Part shown: positions 17,201 through 24,268 of the stretch, one piece after another | Numbering within the stretch: the stretch's first letter is position 1 | Layout: the number at the start of each line of letters is the position of its first letter | Assembly: GCA_964493075.1 (NCBI GenBank) | Contig: CAZBNU010000027.1 | Span: 1-29,960, forward strand | Direction: 5' to 3' | From: SLFT01 sp964493075 | GTDB taxonomy: Bacteria; Hydrogenedentota; Hydrogenedentia; Hydrogenedentales; CAITNO01 | DNA: 29,960 nucleotides | Notes under the pieces: model-generated | What the model saw: only the letters and a program-made list of their open reading frames with translations | Databases searched by the model: none | Told to the model about the DNA's origin: nothing | Made by a program: the position numbers and the translations under genes

Positions 17201-17988
17201 CTGAGGCTATTGGTGATGCGGATGGAACCATTTCTATAAAGACAGCGGTGCTCCATTGTACGGAAGAGGATTTGCAGCGCAGTCAGCTGGAGGAAAAACC
17301 CGAACCCGGCGAATTTATTCTTCTCGAAATCAGGGACACTGGTTGCGGTATGGATGAAGAAACAAGAAAACGTGCATTTGACCCCTTCTTTACAACCAAA
17401 TTTACGGGTCGCGGACTGGGTATGTCGGCGGTGTTGGGCATTGTGCAGGGGCACAAGGGAGCGCTCGAACTGGAGAGCGAGGTGGGCAAAGGCACCACAA
17501 TTCGCCTGTTGTTTCCAATTGCGGAACCTCCCGATGATCTGCCAGAAGCCGTGGCATACGAGCCTGAAACACAGCAAGTTGTAGAGCGTCCACGGTTGGA
17601 TACGTGGTCAGGCACATTCCTGGTCGTTGACGACGAAGCGCCCCTCCGGGAACTGGGTGAGAAGGTGCTGGCGCGGTTTGGGTTTGATACCATTACCGCT
17701 GTTGACGGGCAGGAAGCCGTTGAGATATTCGAACAGCACGCGGACGAAATCGTGGCGGTATTGCTTGATCTTACCATGCCCCGTATGGATGGCGTCGCTG
17801 CATTCGAAGCCATGCGACGTATCAAACCGGATGTCAAGGTCATTCTGTGTAGCGGTTTCAGTGAACACGAAGCTATGCAACGGTTTTCCGGGCAGGGGCT
17901 TGCAGGTTATGTTCACAAGCCTTATCGCATTACGGTTCTGCGCGAAGAGATAGAAAAGGTAATGAAGGGCGAAGGTAATCTGGCATAG
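14296..17988 (+). CDS. Hybrid sensor histidine kinase / response regulator (Cache-like, CHASE, PAS, PAS, HisKA, HATPase, REC)
   Basis: A 1230-residue membrane kinase. The start at 14296 has GAGG about 7 nt upstream; the in-frame ATG at 14257 would add a polar 13-residue extension before the first helix. Helix 1 is at about 10-34, followed by a periplasmic Cache-like region (35-190), two helices (about 191-215 and 228-247), a second extracytoplasmic domain resembling CHASE (about 250-440, extending to 530), and helix 4 (533-556). Cytoplasmic parts are PAS 1 (579-692), PAS 2 (705-825), the H-box with H855 (GGIAHDFNNLL), the ATPase domain (QQVVMNLITNASEAIG, DTGCGMDEE, GRGLGMSAVLGI) and a REC domain with D1112, phospho-acceptor D1158 and K1208. 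The HDFNN H-box type often pairs with internal receivers. No separate DNA-binding regulator is adjacent. Confidence 0.95.
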   Translation: MKTIGWLSLKTISMTVLLVASSCALILAGWVFAEWRVKHVEEELRGNILRQTGELASILNPAHVAALSFQSEDKSLPEYERIIEQFKAYTQDMSVAAVYGLGLRDNKILYGPSLFNDPSDSTVLGAQFKTDDKDLYTLIKSGNRTFITSAERQVITAVAPVFDPKTNEVLMAAVLEFSAVQWKQTLEDVRYLPWAVVLVLLTLLFLGAGILYLRTSLLPNRFHHLETLFAAIFCFLIAGAVVFFVHESENRARRVRFMEMAESETKIVETNLRDIQQKITQIALFVEKSSVMTADTFSAFSESLLRDDAVEFCYLITSLQADEKENLELRAAEEGMEEYRIHQVDESGEKIPVSDASQVLYPIYYQARTAPGAMEPGFDIGSIPEARAALQVAARTGLATAVVPQRDEIINASGKRISVFAPVYDSDETGALLLRGYVGVTIRFDLLLQNALSTMAENSPHIAMEMFLLLANEAPLPITNVDKRADIQAPSFSILQDMGDRNLSLNHSLSVFSYTYVLMLHPTSDYFQAYPLRNSYVAALVALVISIVITVFVGSFRNQQSKLESRIWESTVGLRESGETFRRLFAESTDPILLLLQGKIVDCNNATLRLLKCAAKQQVVKRRPEDFAPPKQPDGRPSPYLFKEMVQLCVRNGNHSFEFTHAKSDGTLVPVETMLTLITIRGENHIHVVWRDITERKLAEEALRSSEEKYRSLVDSIPIGLYRFTPAPEERFVMANKAMVKIYGAASAEELMEVSAGELYANPQDREVLWQALEENGSIEGHEVQLKRKDGSIIWGSISGTILRNSKGAIEYFDGSVMDITERKLAAEERMEMERRLLHSQKLESLGVLAGGIAHDFNNLLAIVLGNLEFAAGEIHGATPIHECITKASLAARRAAALTDQMLAYSGKGRFVIKAMDLSVEVEENLQILSSSISKGVKLDLNLQDSLPPIYADEGQIQQVVMNLITNASEAIGDADGTISIKTAVLHCTEEDLQRSQLEEKPEPGEFILLEIRDTGCGMDEETRKRAFDPFFTTKFTGRGLGMSAVLGIVQGHKGALELESEVGKGTTIRLLFPIAEPPDDLPEAVAYEPETQQVVERPRLDTWSGTFLVVDDEAPLRELGEKVLARFGFDTITAVDGQEAVEIFEQHADEIVAVLLDLTMPRMDGVAAFEAMRRIKPDVKVILCSGFSEHEAMQRFSGQGLAGYVHKPYRITVLREEIEKVMKGEGNLA

Positions 17989-18080
17989 CACGCGCTTGCA
18001 AGATTACCACTTTCACGGAAATGATAGGTGCTTGCTCTCATCAGGGCGCATTGTGTAGATTGAGGGACTGCTACCCTGAA

Positions 18081-19574
18081 TTAAGAGTTTGGCGCTGTTG
18101 CGGTATCTGGTGTTTCGACAACCGCTTCTGGCTCTTGCGGGGCAGTGGGTGTAGATTCTTCTTGTACGTCTTCAATCGACGCCTCCTCTACTTCTGTTGT
18201 TGTATCTACGGGTGCTTGATCTTCTACTTCGGTGGTCGCCGCTGTGTCCGTAGTTGCCTTCGGTTCACCCTCCAGGGGCGTAGCATCAGCCGCCGCCGGC
18301 ACCTTAACTGGTGTGCGTTGGTCCTGTGGTAGGAAAAGTTGGTTCAAGTCATAATGGACAAAAGGTTGCAGTGATGCGTTCTCCCCGTCGGCGGCGTGTG
18401 CAACCCACATTTCACGGGTTGTGGAATTAGTCAATACCGCATGCAGATTAGCGTTTTTCATGGCGGTCTTTTTCAGGATGCTCAGTGCAATTTCTGCGTT
18501 GATAGCACCAAAATTCTCCTTAACTCCAGTGGCAATCCCCATATAACGGTGGTCGTAGGAATTAGAACCATAGGGCAGATTGGGCGCGTTGGCGCAGCGC
18601 TGTAAACTGCGCACTACCGGGTCCATGGCTTCGTCGGAACGGAACACGGTATCTTCGATGGGAATGGCGTATTCTACTGTTTCACGGGGGTCGTTTGCCG
18701 CAAATATGGCAATATGATTTGCGGTAGTCTCATAGGCTCTGGCATCACGTTCGTCGCCGTCGGCTATGACATAGTTGAACCCAACCGTATGCTTGATTGA
18801 TTGGATTAGTGTAGTTACTTCTTCCAGATTGGCGCCTTCTTCAAGAATACGCCGCAAGACAAACTCGAGAGGCAATCCTCGAAGGGACTTGTCATCTGTT
18901 ATTGCGCCAATCTGGCTGATGGAGATACCTTCCATGTTCATGCCGCTCAGAACGCCGATAAGTCCCGCATATCCGGCGGATGCGAATTTATGAAATCCGT
19001 CCGGATCATAAAGCAGCAATACGGCGGTATCTTCCAGTCCTGCCGAAGTTATCCAGTCAAAATTTCGACCGTGATACAGGGCGCCATCTTCGGTGGCATT
19101 TCCCCAGACCGTAAATGCACTGCATCCGCGTTCGGTGAGTACGGAGATGACGTGTGCGCGACGGAGCGTTTTCAGGTCACAGCCGCTGGCATCAGCCAGC
19201 CCTTCCATTTCGCGTTTGTACCGTTCGGGGATAAAGGGAGAACAAAGTTGATACGTTACATCAAGAAGCAGGTGCGCGGCAAAGGTGGGCAAGCCGACTT
19301 CCTGTTTGGCCTGCTCAAGGAGACCTTCAAAAATTGCAATGGAAATCTGTACCTTCTCCTTTGCAAAGTGTCCCCGCTGATAACCCATTTCGTAAGGCGT
19401 CCCCTTCAGGTGCAACACCAGAGTACCTTCAACTTCCTCACTCCAACCCTTTGCTGAGGGGTCTATCTGTTCGCGGGGGCCTCGGCCCGGATTCAGCCAT
19501 AGAAATCCGCCGAAAATAATCACCAGTAAAAGTCCCAGAAGAATAGCCGCGGTTCGTTTTATCCATGTATTCAT
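18081..19574 (-). CDS. Membrane-anchored C45-type Ntn-hydrolase (acyl-CoA:6-APA acyltransferase-like) with acidic C-terminal tail
   Basis: A 497-residue protein. An N-terminal helix (about 9-27, after MNTWIKRT) anchors it or serves as a signal. The domain from about 50 to 420 matches the C45 / phospholipase-B-like fold: GTPYEMGYQRG at the start, then EMEGLADASG, the candidate nucleophile C151 in ERGCSAF, HGRNFDW, and GFNYVIADG. In this family autocatalytic cleavage exposes the Cys, which hydrolyses amides or transfers acyl groups. Residues from about 425 on are Thr/Ala/Pro/Glu-rich and acidic (for example TTTEVEEASIEDVQEEST), with no predicted fold. AAGGA precedes the ATG by 9 nt. The substrate is unknown. 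The upstream region is shared with the divergent membrane-protein gene and contains several palindromes. Confidence 0.88.
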   Translation of the reverse strand: MNTWIKRTAAILLGLLLVIIFGGFLWLNPGRGPREQIDPSAKGWSEEVEGTLVLHLKGTPYEMGYQRGHFAKEKVQISIAIFEGLLEQAKQEVGLPTFAAHLLLDVTYQLCSPFIPERYKREMEGLADASGCDLKTLRRAHVISVLTERGCSAFTVWGNATEDGALYHGRNFDWITSAGLEDTAVLLLYDPDGFHKFASAGYAGLIGVLSGMNMEGISISQIGAITDDKSLRGLPLEFVLRRILEEGANLEEVTTLIQSIKHTVGFNYVIADGDERDARAYETTANHIAIFAANDPRETVEYAIPIEDTVFRSDEAMDPVVRSLQRCANAPNLPYGSNSYDHRYMGIATGVKENFGAINAEIALSILKKTAMKNANLHAVLTNSTTREMWVAHAADGENASLQPFVHYDLNQLFLPQDQRTPVKVPAAADATPLEGEPKATTDTAATTEVEDQAPVDTTTEVEEASIEDVQEESTPTAPQEPEAVVETPDTATAPNS

Positions 19575-19616
19575 GACGATTGTCCTTAATAGTCGTGTGG
19601 CCCCAAATACGGGCGT

Positions 19617-19643
19617 ACATTACTGCCTTGCAGTTGTTGTCAA
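19617..19643 (-). promoter_or_regulatory. Candidate promoter of the Ntn-hydrolase gene
   Basis: Leftward reading shows a perfect TTGACA (19643-19638) followed after only 15 nt by TAATGT (19622-19617), about 43 nt before the ATG. The spacer is shorter than ideal and the -10 is weak, which would suit an activated or regulated promoter. Confidence 0.4.
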
Positions 19644-19648
19644 GAAGC

Positions 19649-19667
19649 CGTATTTTTTGCAAATACG
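19649..19667. promoter_or_regulatory. Inverted repeat CGTATTT-N5-AAATACG
   Basis: A perfect 7-bp inverted repeat in the 168-nt divergent region. A second overlapping one, GCAAA-TACG-TTTGC, spans 19659-19672. A further AAATACG is at 19605-19611. This could be an operator for either divergent gene, or a weak terminator-like hairpin, though no gene ends here. Confidence 0.4.
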
Positions 19668-19688
19668 TTTGCCTTATGCAAAAGATTG

Positions 19689-19718
19689 TTGTATTATGTA
19701 CAATATGTGTACTAATAA
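19689..19718 (+). promoter_or_regulatory. Candidate promoter with palindromic spacer for the membrane-protein gene
   Basis: TTGTAT (19689-19694) and TAATAA (19713-19718) are 18 nt apart, with the start codon 24 nt further on. The spacer contains a perfect inverted repeat GTACA-ATATG-TGTAC at 19698-19712. An operator between the -35 and -10 elements is typical of repressed or MerR-type promoters. No MerR gene is nearby. Confidence 0.4.
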
Positions 19719-19742
19719 CAAACATATTGTAAGGAAAATCAG

Positions 19743-20300
19743 ATGGTAGATGATTTAATGAATATTTTTAATCCAATCATGGAGCACGTTGTGGCAAACC
19801 CTGTCATTTACGGTATTGTTGCTTTGTTGGCGGTTATCATCATTTATTTTACGCGACCCTACTCCACATCTTTTATCTTTTACTCGATAGAGATTTTTAT
19901 TTACATTTTCATCATGCATACCATTATGCATGTATTGGTGTATCTCACGGCGGGGTTCAGCAACCAGACTACCATGAGAAATGTTTTTGATGGAGAAGCG
20001 CGGGGGGTTGCTACATGGACAACTCCATTGGTTAATTTCTGGGAGCGCGATGTTTATGATCCCCAATGGATAATGTGGTTTGAAATTGTTCTGGTAATCA
20101 TTATTATCGGGTTGGTGCGCTATTTCAGGCCTATGAAGGTGCAGACAAAAGTAAAAAGTTCCATGAAGACCGAGCCAGCCAAGCCCAAAAAGAAAGGCAA
20201 GGGGGGCAAGGATGATGATGACGACGATTGGGGTGTGCCTACTACCAGGCGCTTCACTTTGCCCGATGATTTTGTTCAGCCACCTTCCAAGAAAAAGTAA
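19743..20300 (+). CDS. Small integral membrane protein with Lys/Asp-rich cytoplasmic tail
   Basis: A 185-residue protein not matching a family I recognise. Three hydrophobic helices are visible at about 21-37, 43-71 (rich in Ile, Phe and His: EIFIYIFIMHTIMHVL) and 109-128. The remaining 55 residues are very polar: a basic run, then KPKKKGKGGKDDDDDDWG, a TTRRFTLPDDF segment and a KKK end. AAGGAA lies 7 nt before the ATG. The basic/acidic tail would be cytoplasmic by the positive-inside rule and could bind nucleic acid, lipid or a partner, but nothing in the sequence decides this. It has its own promoter region, divergent from the Ntn-hydrolase gene, and precedes the zinc-ribbon cluster by 167 nt. 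Confidence 0.8.
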   Translation: MVDDLMNIFNPIMEHVVANPVIYGIVALLAVIIIYFTRPYSTSFIFYSIEIFIYIFIMHTIMHVLVYLTAGFSNQTTMRNVFDGEARGVATWTTPLVNFWERDVYDPQWIMWFEIVLVIIIIGLVRYFRPMKVQTKVKSSMKTEPAKPKKKGKGGKDDDDDDWGVPTTRRFTLPDDFVQPPSKKK

Positions 20301-20387
20301 TTGGCCTTTACGACCTGATTATTACTGAAGACGGGGTAGGAAAAAAGCCTCGTAAAGAAAAGCCCACAAAAAGTGTGATATATACGG

Positions 20388-20393
20388 TATAAT
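20388..20393 (+). promoter_or_regulatory. Consensus -10 element ahead of the zinc-ribbon cluster
   Basis: A perfect TATAAT lies 75-80 nt before the microprotein start. The -35 position (around 20365-20370) holds no recognisable hexamer, so any promoter here probably needs an activator or is weak. Confidence 0.35.
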
Positions 20394-20467
20394 TCAGATG
20401 ACCTTGTTGATGGTTTGGCAGATGAGCGGGGCACACGCAGAGCGTTAGGAGCATTTATTTTTTGGAT

Positions 20468-20632
20468 ATGTTATATCTTGTTGTTATGACCACAATTGTG
20501 GTGGTGGTTACGGCTGTCGGCGTGCCGTCGTTGTTCTGGCCCAAATGTCATGCATGTCGTTGCCGCAATTGGGTGGAACGGGAAACATGCCGTCGGTGCG
20601 GTCGTGCTATGCACGACCAGTTAATGACGTGA
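20468..20632 (+). CDS. 54-residue membrane zinc-ribbon microprotein
   Basis: The frame encodes a hydrophobic helix at residues 3-23 (rich in Val, e.g. TTIVVVVTAVG), directly followed by a short Cys-rich domain with C27-x-x-C30, C32 and C41-x-x-C44 and many Arg residues, then ends MHDQLMT. Four Cys in two CxxC knuckles about 10 residues apart are a minimal zinc ribbon. A clear AGGAG at 20447-20451 lies 16 nt before this ATG but only 10 nt before an in-frame TTG at 20462, so translation may begin at the TTG and add two residues. It sits 45 nt before a larger zinc-ribbon membrane protein with the same kind of knuckles. That shared architecture is the best reason to believe it is a real gene. Confidence 0.6.
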   Translation: MLYLVVMTTIVVVVTAVGVPSLFWPKCHACRCRNWVERETCRRCGRAMHDQLMT

Positions 20633-20677
20633 CGCAGATATGGTCATTTGGAGTAGCAATCAGGAAGGAAAGAGGTT

Positions 20678-22228
20678 GTGGCAAACATGATTAATTGTCC
20701 CTACTGTGGAGGCGGCATGCCCGCAGATGCGGCGCTATGTCCCAGTTGTGGCGGGCCTGCAAAGAAAAATGCGGTTGCGCCAGGCGCGCAGCCCTTTTTT
20801 GGCGGTCAGGATGCCTCAACGTGCCCTGTATGTAATGCCCGTGTCGGCGCAGGTGATATTGTTTGCGTCAGCTGTGGGGTCAACCTGTTGACCGGTCAGA
20901 AACCGGTTAAGGAGCAGGTTCGCGAAAAGCGCGATATGCAGGGTGCTGTTAACGCGCTGAAATATACCGGTATTGCTCTGCTGATAGTGGTTTGCAGTAT
21001 AGCGCTTTTTTTTGTGGCGCAGCAACTGTTGCGAGACCCTGTCGGTGCTGCGCGTGTTGCCGCCAAATCCGGAAACCTTGAAGAGGCATCGGCGCTGCTT
21101 CAGAACTACCTTCAGGGCGCACCGCAAGACCTAGAAGCCCAATTTCTATTGGGACAGGTGTACTGGCAGGGACAGCAGTATGATCGTGCCTGGGAGGCTT
21201 TCGAGTCCGTAGCGCGGCAGGGCGGTCCCAGGGACCGGGACGCGGCATTACTTGCGTTGCTGGCAACGGAGCGCAATTCAGAAAGCCCGAACCGGCAGCG
21301 GCAATTAACGCTATTGAGTTCCCTGGTGCAGCAGCGGTATCCGCAGGATGTGGAATTACTGAAAGTGGTTGCGTTGTTGCAAGGCGTAGAAGGGGAATAT
21401 CGGGGTCAGATGGAGACCACAGAAACGCTGAAAAGAATGAACGCTGCACCTGCTGTTTTGCCCGGACTAGCCTTCGCCATGTCGGAGGATATTGTGGAAT
21501 CGGAAAAAGAGTTGCTTGCGGCAATGAATGCGAATCCGGAGAATAAGATGTTGGCGGCGGCGCTGGGTTTTGTGCACCAGATGCGCGGACAGGAAGAGTT
21601 GGCGCTGGCGGTGCTTCAGCAAGCGCAGGATGCGGTCCCCGAAGTGGCGGCACTGGCCAAATTACAGTTGGGTTCTCTTTTGATGCAGCGCGACGAATAT
21701 GGTAAGGCGCTCCCCCTGCTTACCGAGGCAAAGGCTGGGTTGCCCGAAGACCCACGGTGTGAGTTTTTGCATGCCCTGTGCCTGCAACAGAATAAACTGC
21801 TCGATGAGGCGCTGGTCGCTTATGAAAGAATGGCGGGCGGCGTCGGCGAATTTTCTGGTCTGGCTGCCCTTCAAATGGCGGTCATCTATCTTGATCAGGG
21901 GAATTATGATCAAGCCGCCTCGTTTGTGCGGCGCGCTGGCGAAGCGGGTATTACCTCTGCGAGGCAGTCAACAGTGCTCGGACGGGTATATGCCATGCAG
22001 GGTGATATGAATCAGGCGGAACAGGCCTATCGCCGTGCCTTATCCATTACAGGGGATTACCCCGCTGCACGTCTTGAGTTGGGGCTGCTGCTTGTGAACC
22101 GCGGCGCTATTGACGAAGGACTGGCTGAATTGGAACAGTACCTGGAATTGGCATCGTTGAACCCAGTACTGTATCGCGCCAATGAAATTGATGTTCTTGT
22201 GGCGCAAATCAAACAGGCAAAACAATAG
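20678..22228 (+). CDS. Double zinc-ribbon, single-helix, TPR-repeat membrane protein
   Basis: A 516-residue protein. The start is a GTG, chosen because AGGAAAGAGG lies just upstream; the ATG three codons later would be 14 nt from it. Two zinc ribbons open the protein: C7/C10 with C21/C24, and C49/C52 with C63/C66. A basic linker (KEQVREKRD) leads to one membrane helix (about 96-116). The rest (about 120-516) is a chain of TPR-like helical pairs, with sequences such as GNLEEASALLQNYL, QYDRAWEAFESVARQG, EYGKALPLLTEAKAGLP and GDMNQAEQAYRRALSI. Orientation would be ribbons inside and TPRs in the periplasm. Such proteins are thought to be scaffolds; no enzymatic motif is seen. It is followed after 30 nt by an exported repeat protein. 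Confidence 0.88.
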   Translation: MANMINCPYCGGGMPADAALCPSCGGPAKKNAVAPGAQPFFGGQDASTCPVCNARVGAGDIVCVSCGVNLLTGQKPVKEQVREKRDMQGAVNALKYTGIALLIVVCSIALFFVAQQLLRDPVGAARVAAKSGNLEEASALLQNYLQGAPQDLEAQFLLGQVYWQGQQYDRAWEAFESVARQGGPRDRDAALLALLATERNSESPNRQRQLTLLSSLVQQRYPQDVELLKVVALLQGVEGEYRGQMETTETLKRMNAAPAVLPGLAFAMSEDIVESEKELLAAMNANPENKMLAAALGFVHQMRGQEELALAVLQQAQDAVPEVAALAKLQLGSLLMQRDEYGKALPLLTEAKAGLPEDPRCEFLHALCLQQNKLLDEALVAYERMAGGVGEFSGLAALQMAVIYLDQGNYDQAASFVRRAGEAGITSARQSTVLGRVYAMQGDMNQAEQAYRRALSITGDYPAARLELGLLLVNRGAIDEGLAELEQYLELASLNPVLYRANEIDVLVAQIKQAKQ

Positions 22229-22258
22229 AATATGATGGTATCAGGGAGAGCATTCAAG

Positions 22259-23707
22259 ATGAAGTATAGGCATATCAGGATTGTTAGCGCGGCGTTGATC
22301 TTTGTAGTTGCCGCAGGCGCAAGCTTTGCTTGGGGGCCTCGTGCTCAGATGGCGATTGTTAACACTGCATTGAACCTCATGGCGCGTGAGCAGAGTCTGC
22401 CACTGACAAGGCTTCAGAATGACATTCGTGCTGGCGTTCGTGCTGATGATGCGATGTTGGCAGAGATGTTCCCTGATCTTGCCAATGACCCCATGCGTGC
22501 CATTGAGAATGAAATGGCGCTTTTGTCTGCTGTGCGTCGCCCAACGCTGGATGCCTACTACGCATTTCGCCTGGGGGCGCTGGGACGCGTCGTGGCAACA
22601 GTTACCGCCCCCATGCAGCAGGCTGATGCCATCGAACGGAGCCAGTACTACAAAGATGCTGATATGGCGGTGGATTCCGGAGCATTGGCGCCAGCGCCGA
22701 GGCGGGTGTTCGAAACGCTTACGCCCTTTGAACGGGTTATTCTTGAGGCGAATTCAGCCAATGATCTCATCCAGAGTGAATACCGCAGCGGGACGGGCTT
22801 TAAGGGCGCTGCATCCGCACGTCTAGCCACGGATGTCAGCCGTTCGGTCAATACGGTGGCAGATATTTGGTGGACCATTGTCACCTCTCGTGCCGTGGCT
22901 GGCAATATCAGTGACGCCCAATTGCAGCGTTATGTGTTGAAGGCCTATGGCTATCGTATTGAACGGGGCAATGAACCTGAAATTGACGCTGCCGAATCTT
23001 ATTATAAGGAACTGACGGCCTTTACCCCCGATATGCGTGCCAGCATTGGGGATATGCTGTATGCAGCTGGATTCCGCGAGCGGGCAGTGCGGGAGTATGA
23101 GGCGACGCTCGCTGCGGCACCGCAGCGGCGTGATGTGGTCGGTAAAATCGGCGACTATTACATGGAAATTGCTGAAGAGGCGTTGAACAAGAATCTGCTT
23201 GAAGAGGCGCTGGCGGGTTTTGAAAAAGCGCTTGCGGCGAATGCATTGCATCCCACGGCGGAACAACGGCGGCTTGAAGTAGCGGCACTGATTGCCCAGC
23301 GTGATGCCCTGCAGAGTGAATATCAGGTGATGTTAAAGCAGGCGGATGATCTGCGTGAACTGGCCGAGCAGGAGGCGAGCCGTGCCCGGTATGCGGAAGC
23401 CATCGCACTATTTCAGCAGTCGGAGTCGGCCTATCAGCAGGTGGGTGATGAGTTTCCCATGGAAAATCAACGCCGATCCCGTGGACTGAAGGACACGCAG
23501 TACCGACTAATGGAACTGAAACGAGCGCTTCTAAACAATGCCATGAATTTCAGTGGTGCAGGATTTGGCGCTGACACCGCCAAACTGGTCGCCGAAAGCA
23601 CCAAAGGGATCCAAAAGGATGCGCTTGCTGTGATTTTAGAACAGGAATATGATGCAGAAATCGAAGCGCTGACGAAGAAAATGCAGCCGCTGCTCGTGAT
23701 TGAATAG
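22259..23707 (+). CDS. Exported helical-repeat protein of unknown function
   Basis: A 482-residue product. The ATG at 22259 has GGGAG about 10 nt upstream and begins a good signal peptide (MKYRHIRIVSAALIFVVAAGASFA); the ATG at 22232 has no ribosome site. The mature N-terminus WGPRAQMAIVNTALNLM followed by DIRAGVRADDAMLAEMFPD vaguely recalls the WGxxxH...(P)D start of zinc-dependent phospholipase C / S1-P1 nuclease domains, but the metal-binding His is Gln here, so enzymatic activity is doubtful. From about 265 there are TPR-like helices (ERAVREYEATLAAAP, EEALAGFEKALAANALHP) and then a long charged helix with coiled-coil character (about 350-440). It probably meets the periplasmic TPRs of its operon neighbour. 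The function is unknown. Confidence 0.82.
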   Translation: MKYRHIRIVSAALIFVVAAGASFAWGPRAQMAIVNTALNLMAREQSLPLTRLQNDIRAGVRADDAMLAEMFPDLANDPMRAIENEMALLSAVRRPTLDAYYAFRLGALGRVVATVTAPMQQADAIERSQYYKDADMAVDSGALAPAPRRVFETLTPFERVILEANSANDLIQSEYRSGTGFKGAASARLATDVSRSVNTVADIWWTIVTSRAVAGNISDAQLQRYVLKAYGYRIERGNEPEIDAAESYYKELTAFTPDMRASIGDMLYAAGFRERAVREYEATLAAAPQRRDVVGKIGDYYMEIAEEALNKNLLEEALAGFEKALAANALHPTAEQRRLEVAALIAQRDALQSEYQVMLKQADDLRELAEQEASRARYAEAIALFQQSESAYQQVGDEFPMENQRRSRGLKDTQYRLMELKRALLNNAMNFSGAGFGADTAKLVAESTKGIQKDALAVILEQEYDAEIEALTKKMQPLLVIE

Positions 23708-23715
23708 ATGATTTC

Positions 23716-24240
23716 ATGACCCCATTGGAACCCTATTATGCCGGACAATCTCCGGAGGAACGCATGATCATACCGCGCCGACCGGTGCATGTCATGCTGG
23801 ATAACCTGCGCAGCGCCTTCAACGTAGGAAGCATATTCCGGACAGCGGATGCGGGCGCGGCGGCGCATCTTCATTTGTGCGGCATGACGGCCCATCCCCC
23901 CCACAAAAAACTCGAAAAGACCGCCCTGGGCGCTTTTGACTACGTGCCTTGGACCTATTACGAGCGGAACCGCGACTGTCTCGACGCCCTAAAGGAACAG
24001 AACATACCGGTCGTGGCCGTGGAGACTGCGGACAACGCGGTGCCCTATACCCATTTTACCTTTCCACAGCCTGTCGCCGTCGTGTTTGGTAATGAGGAAA
24101 ATGGTGTGAACGATCGGGTGCTTCGTCGGTGCGATGCAGTGGTGCAGATACCCATGGCGGGATATAAAAAAAGCATGAACGTGGCGACAGCCTTTGGTAT
24201 CGTTCTCTTTGCCATTCTCGATCAGTGGAAAATGCTTTAA
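23716..24240 (+). CDS. TrmH/SpoU-family RNA 2'-O-methyltransferase
   Basis: A 174-residue single-domain SPOUT enzyme using S-adenosylmethionine. The three family motifs are present: motif 1 with N36 and R42 (SAFNVGSIFRTADA), motif 2 VFGNEENGV (123-131) and motif 3 IPMAGYKKSMNVATAFGI (145-162), which form the trefoil-knot cofactor site. Size and lack of an N-terminal RNA-binding domain resemble TrmL, which methylates the wobble ribose of some tRNAs, but the target cannot be assigned. The start is uncertain: the ATG at 23716 has no ribosome site, whereas an in-frame ATG at 23764 follows GGAGGA and would give 158 residues. I kept the longer form because the upstream residues look protein-like. 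It starts 8 nt after the exported repeat gene, so it is probably co-transcribed. Confidence 0.92.
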   Translation: MTPLEPYYAGQSPEERMIIPRRPVHVMLDNLRSAFNVGSIFRTADAGAAAHLHLCGMTAHPPHKKLEKTALGAFDYVPWTYYERNRDCLDALKEQNIPVVAVETADNAVPYTHFTFPQPVAVVFGNEENGVNDRVLRRCDAVVQIPMAGYKKSMNVATAFGIVLFAILDQWKML

Positions 24241-24268
24241 TAGCGCATCCGCCAAAAACGGTTGGAAT

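Noticed and set aside
20304..20357. CTTTACGA and TCGTAAAG as a terminator hairpin after the membrane-protein gene
   Set aside because: The arms are 38 nt apart and there is no T-run, so an intrinsic terminator is unlikely.
20949..21653. 234-codon minus-strand frame opposite the TPR protein
   Set aside because: Pro/Ala/Ser-rich shadow of a repeat-rich gene, with no start signal.
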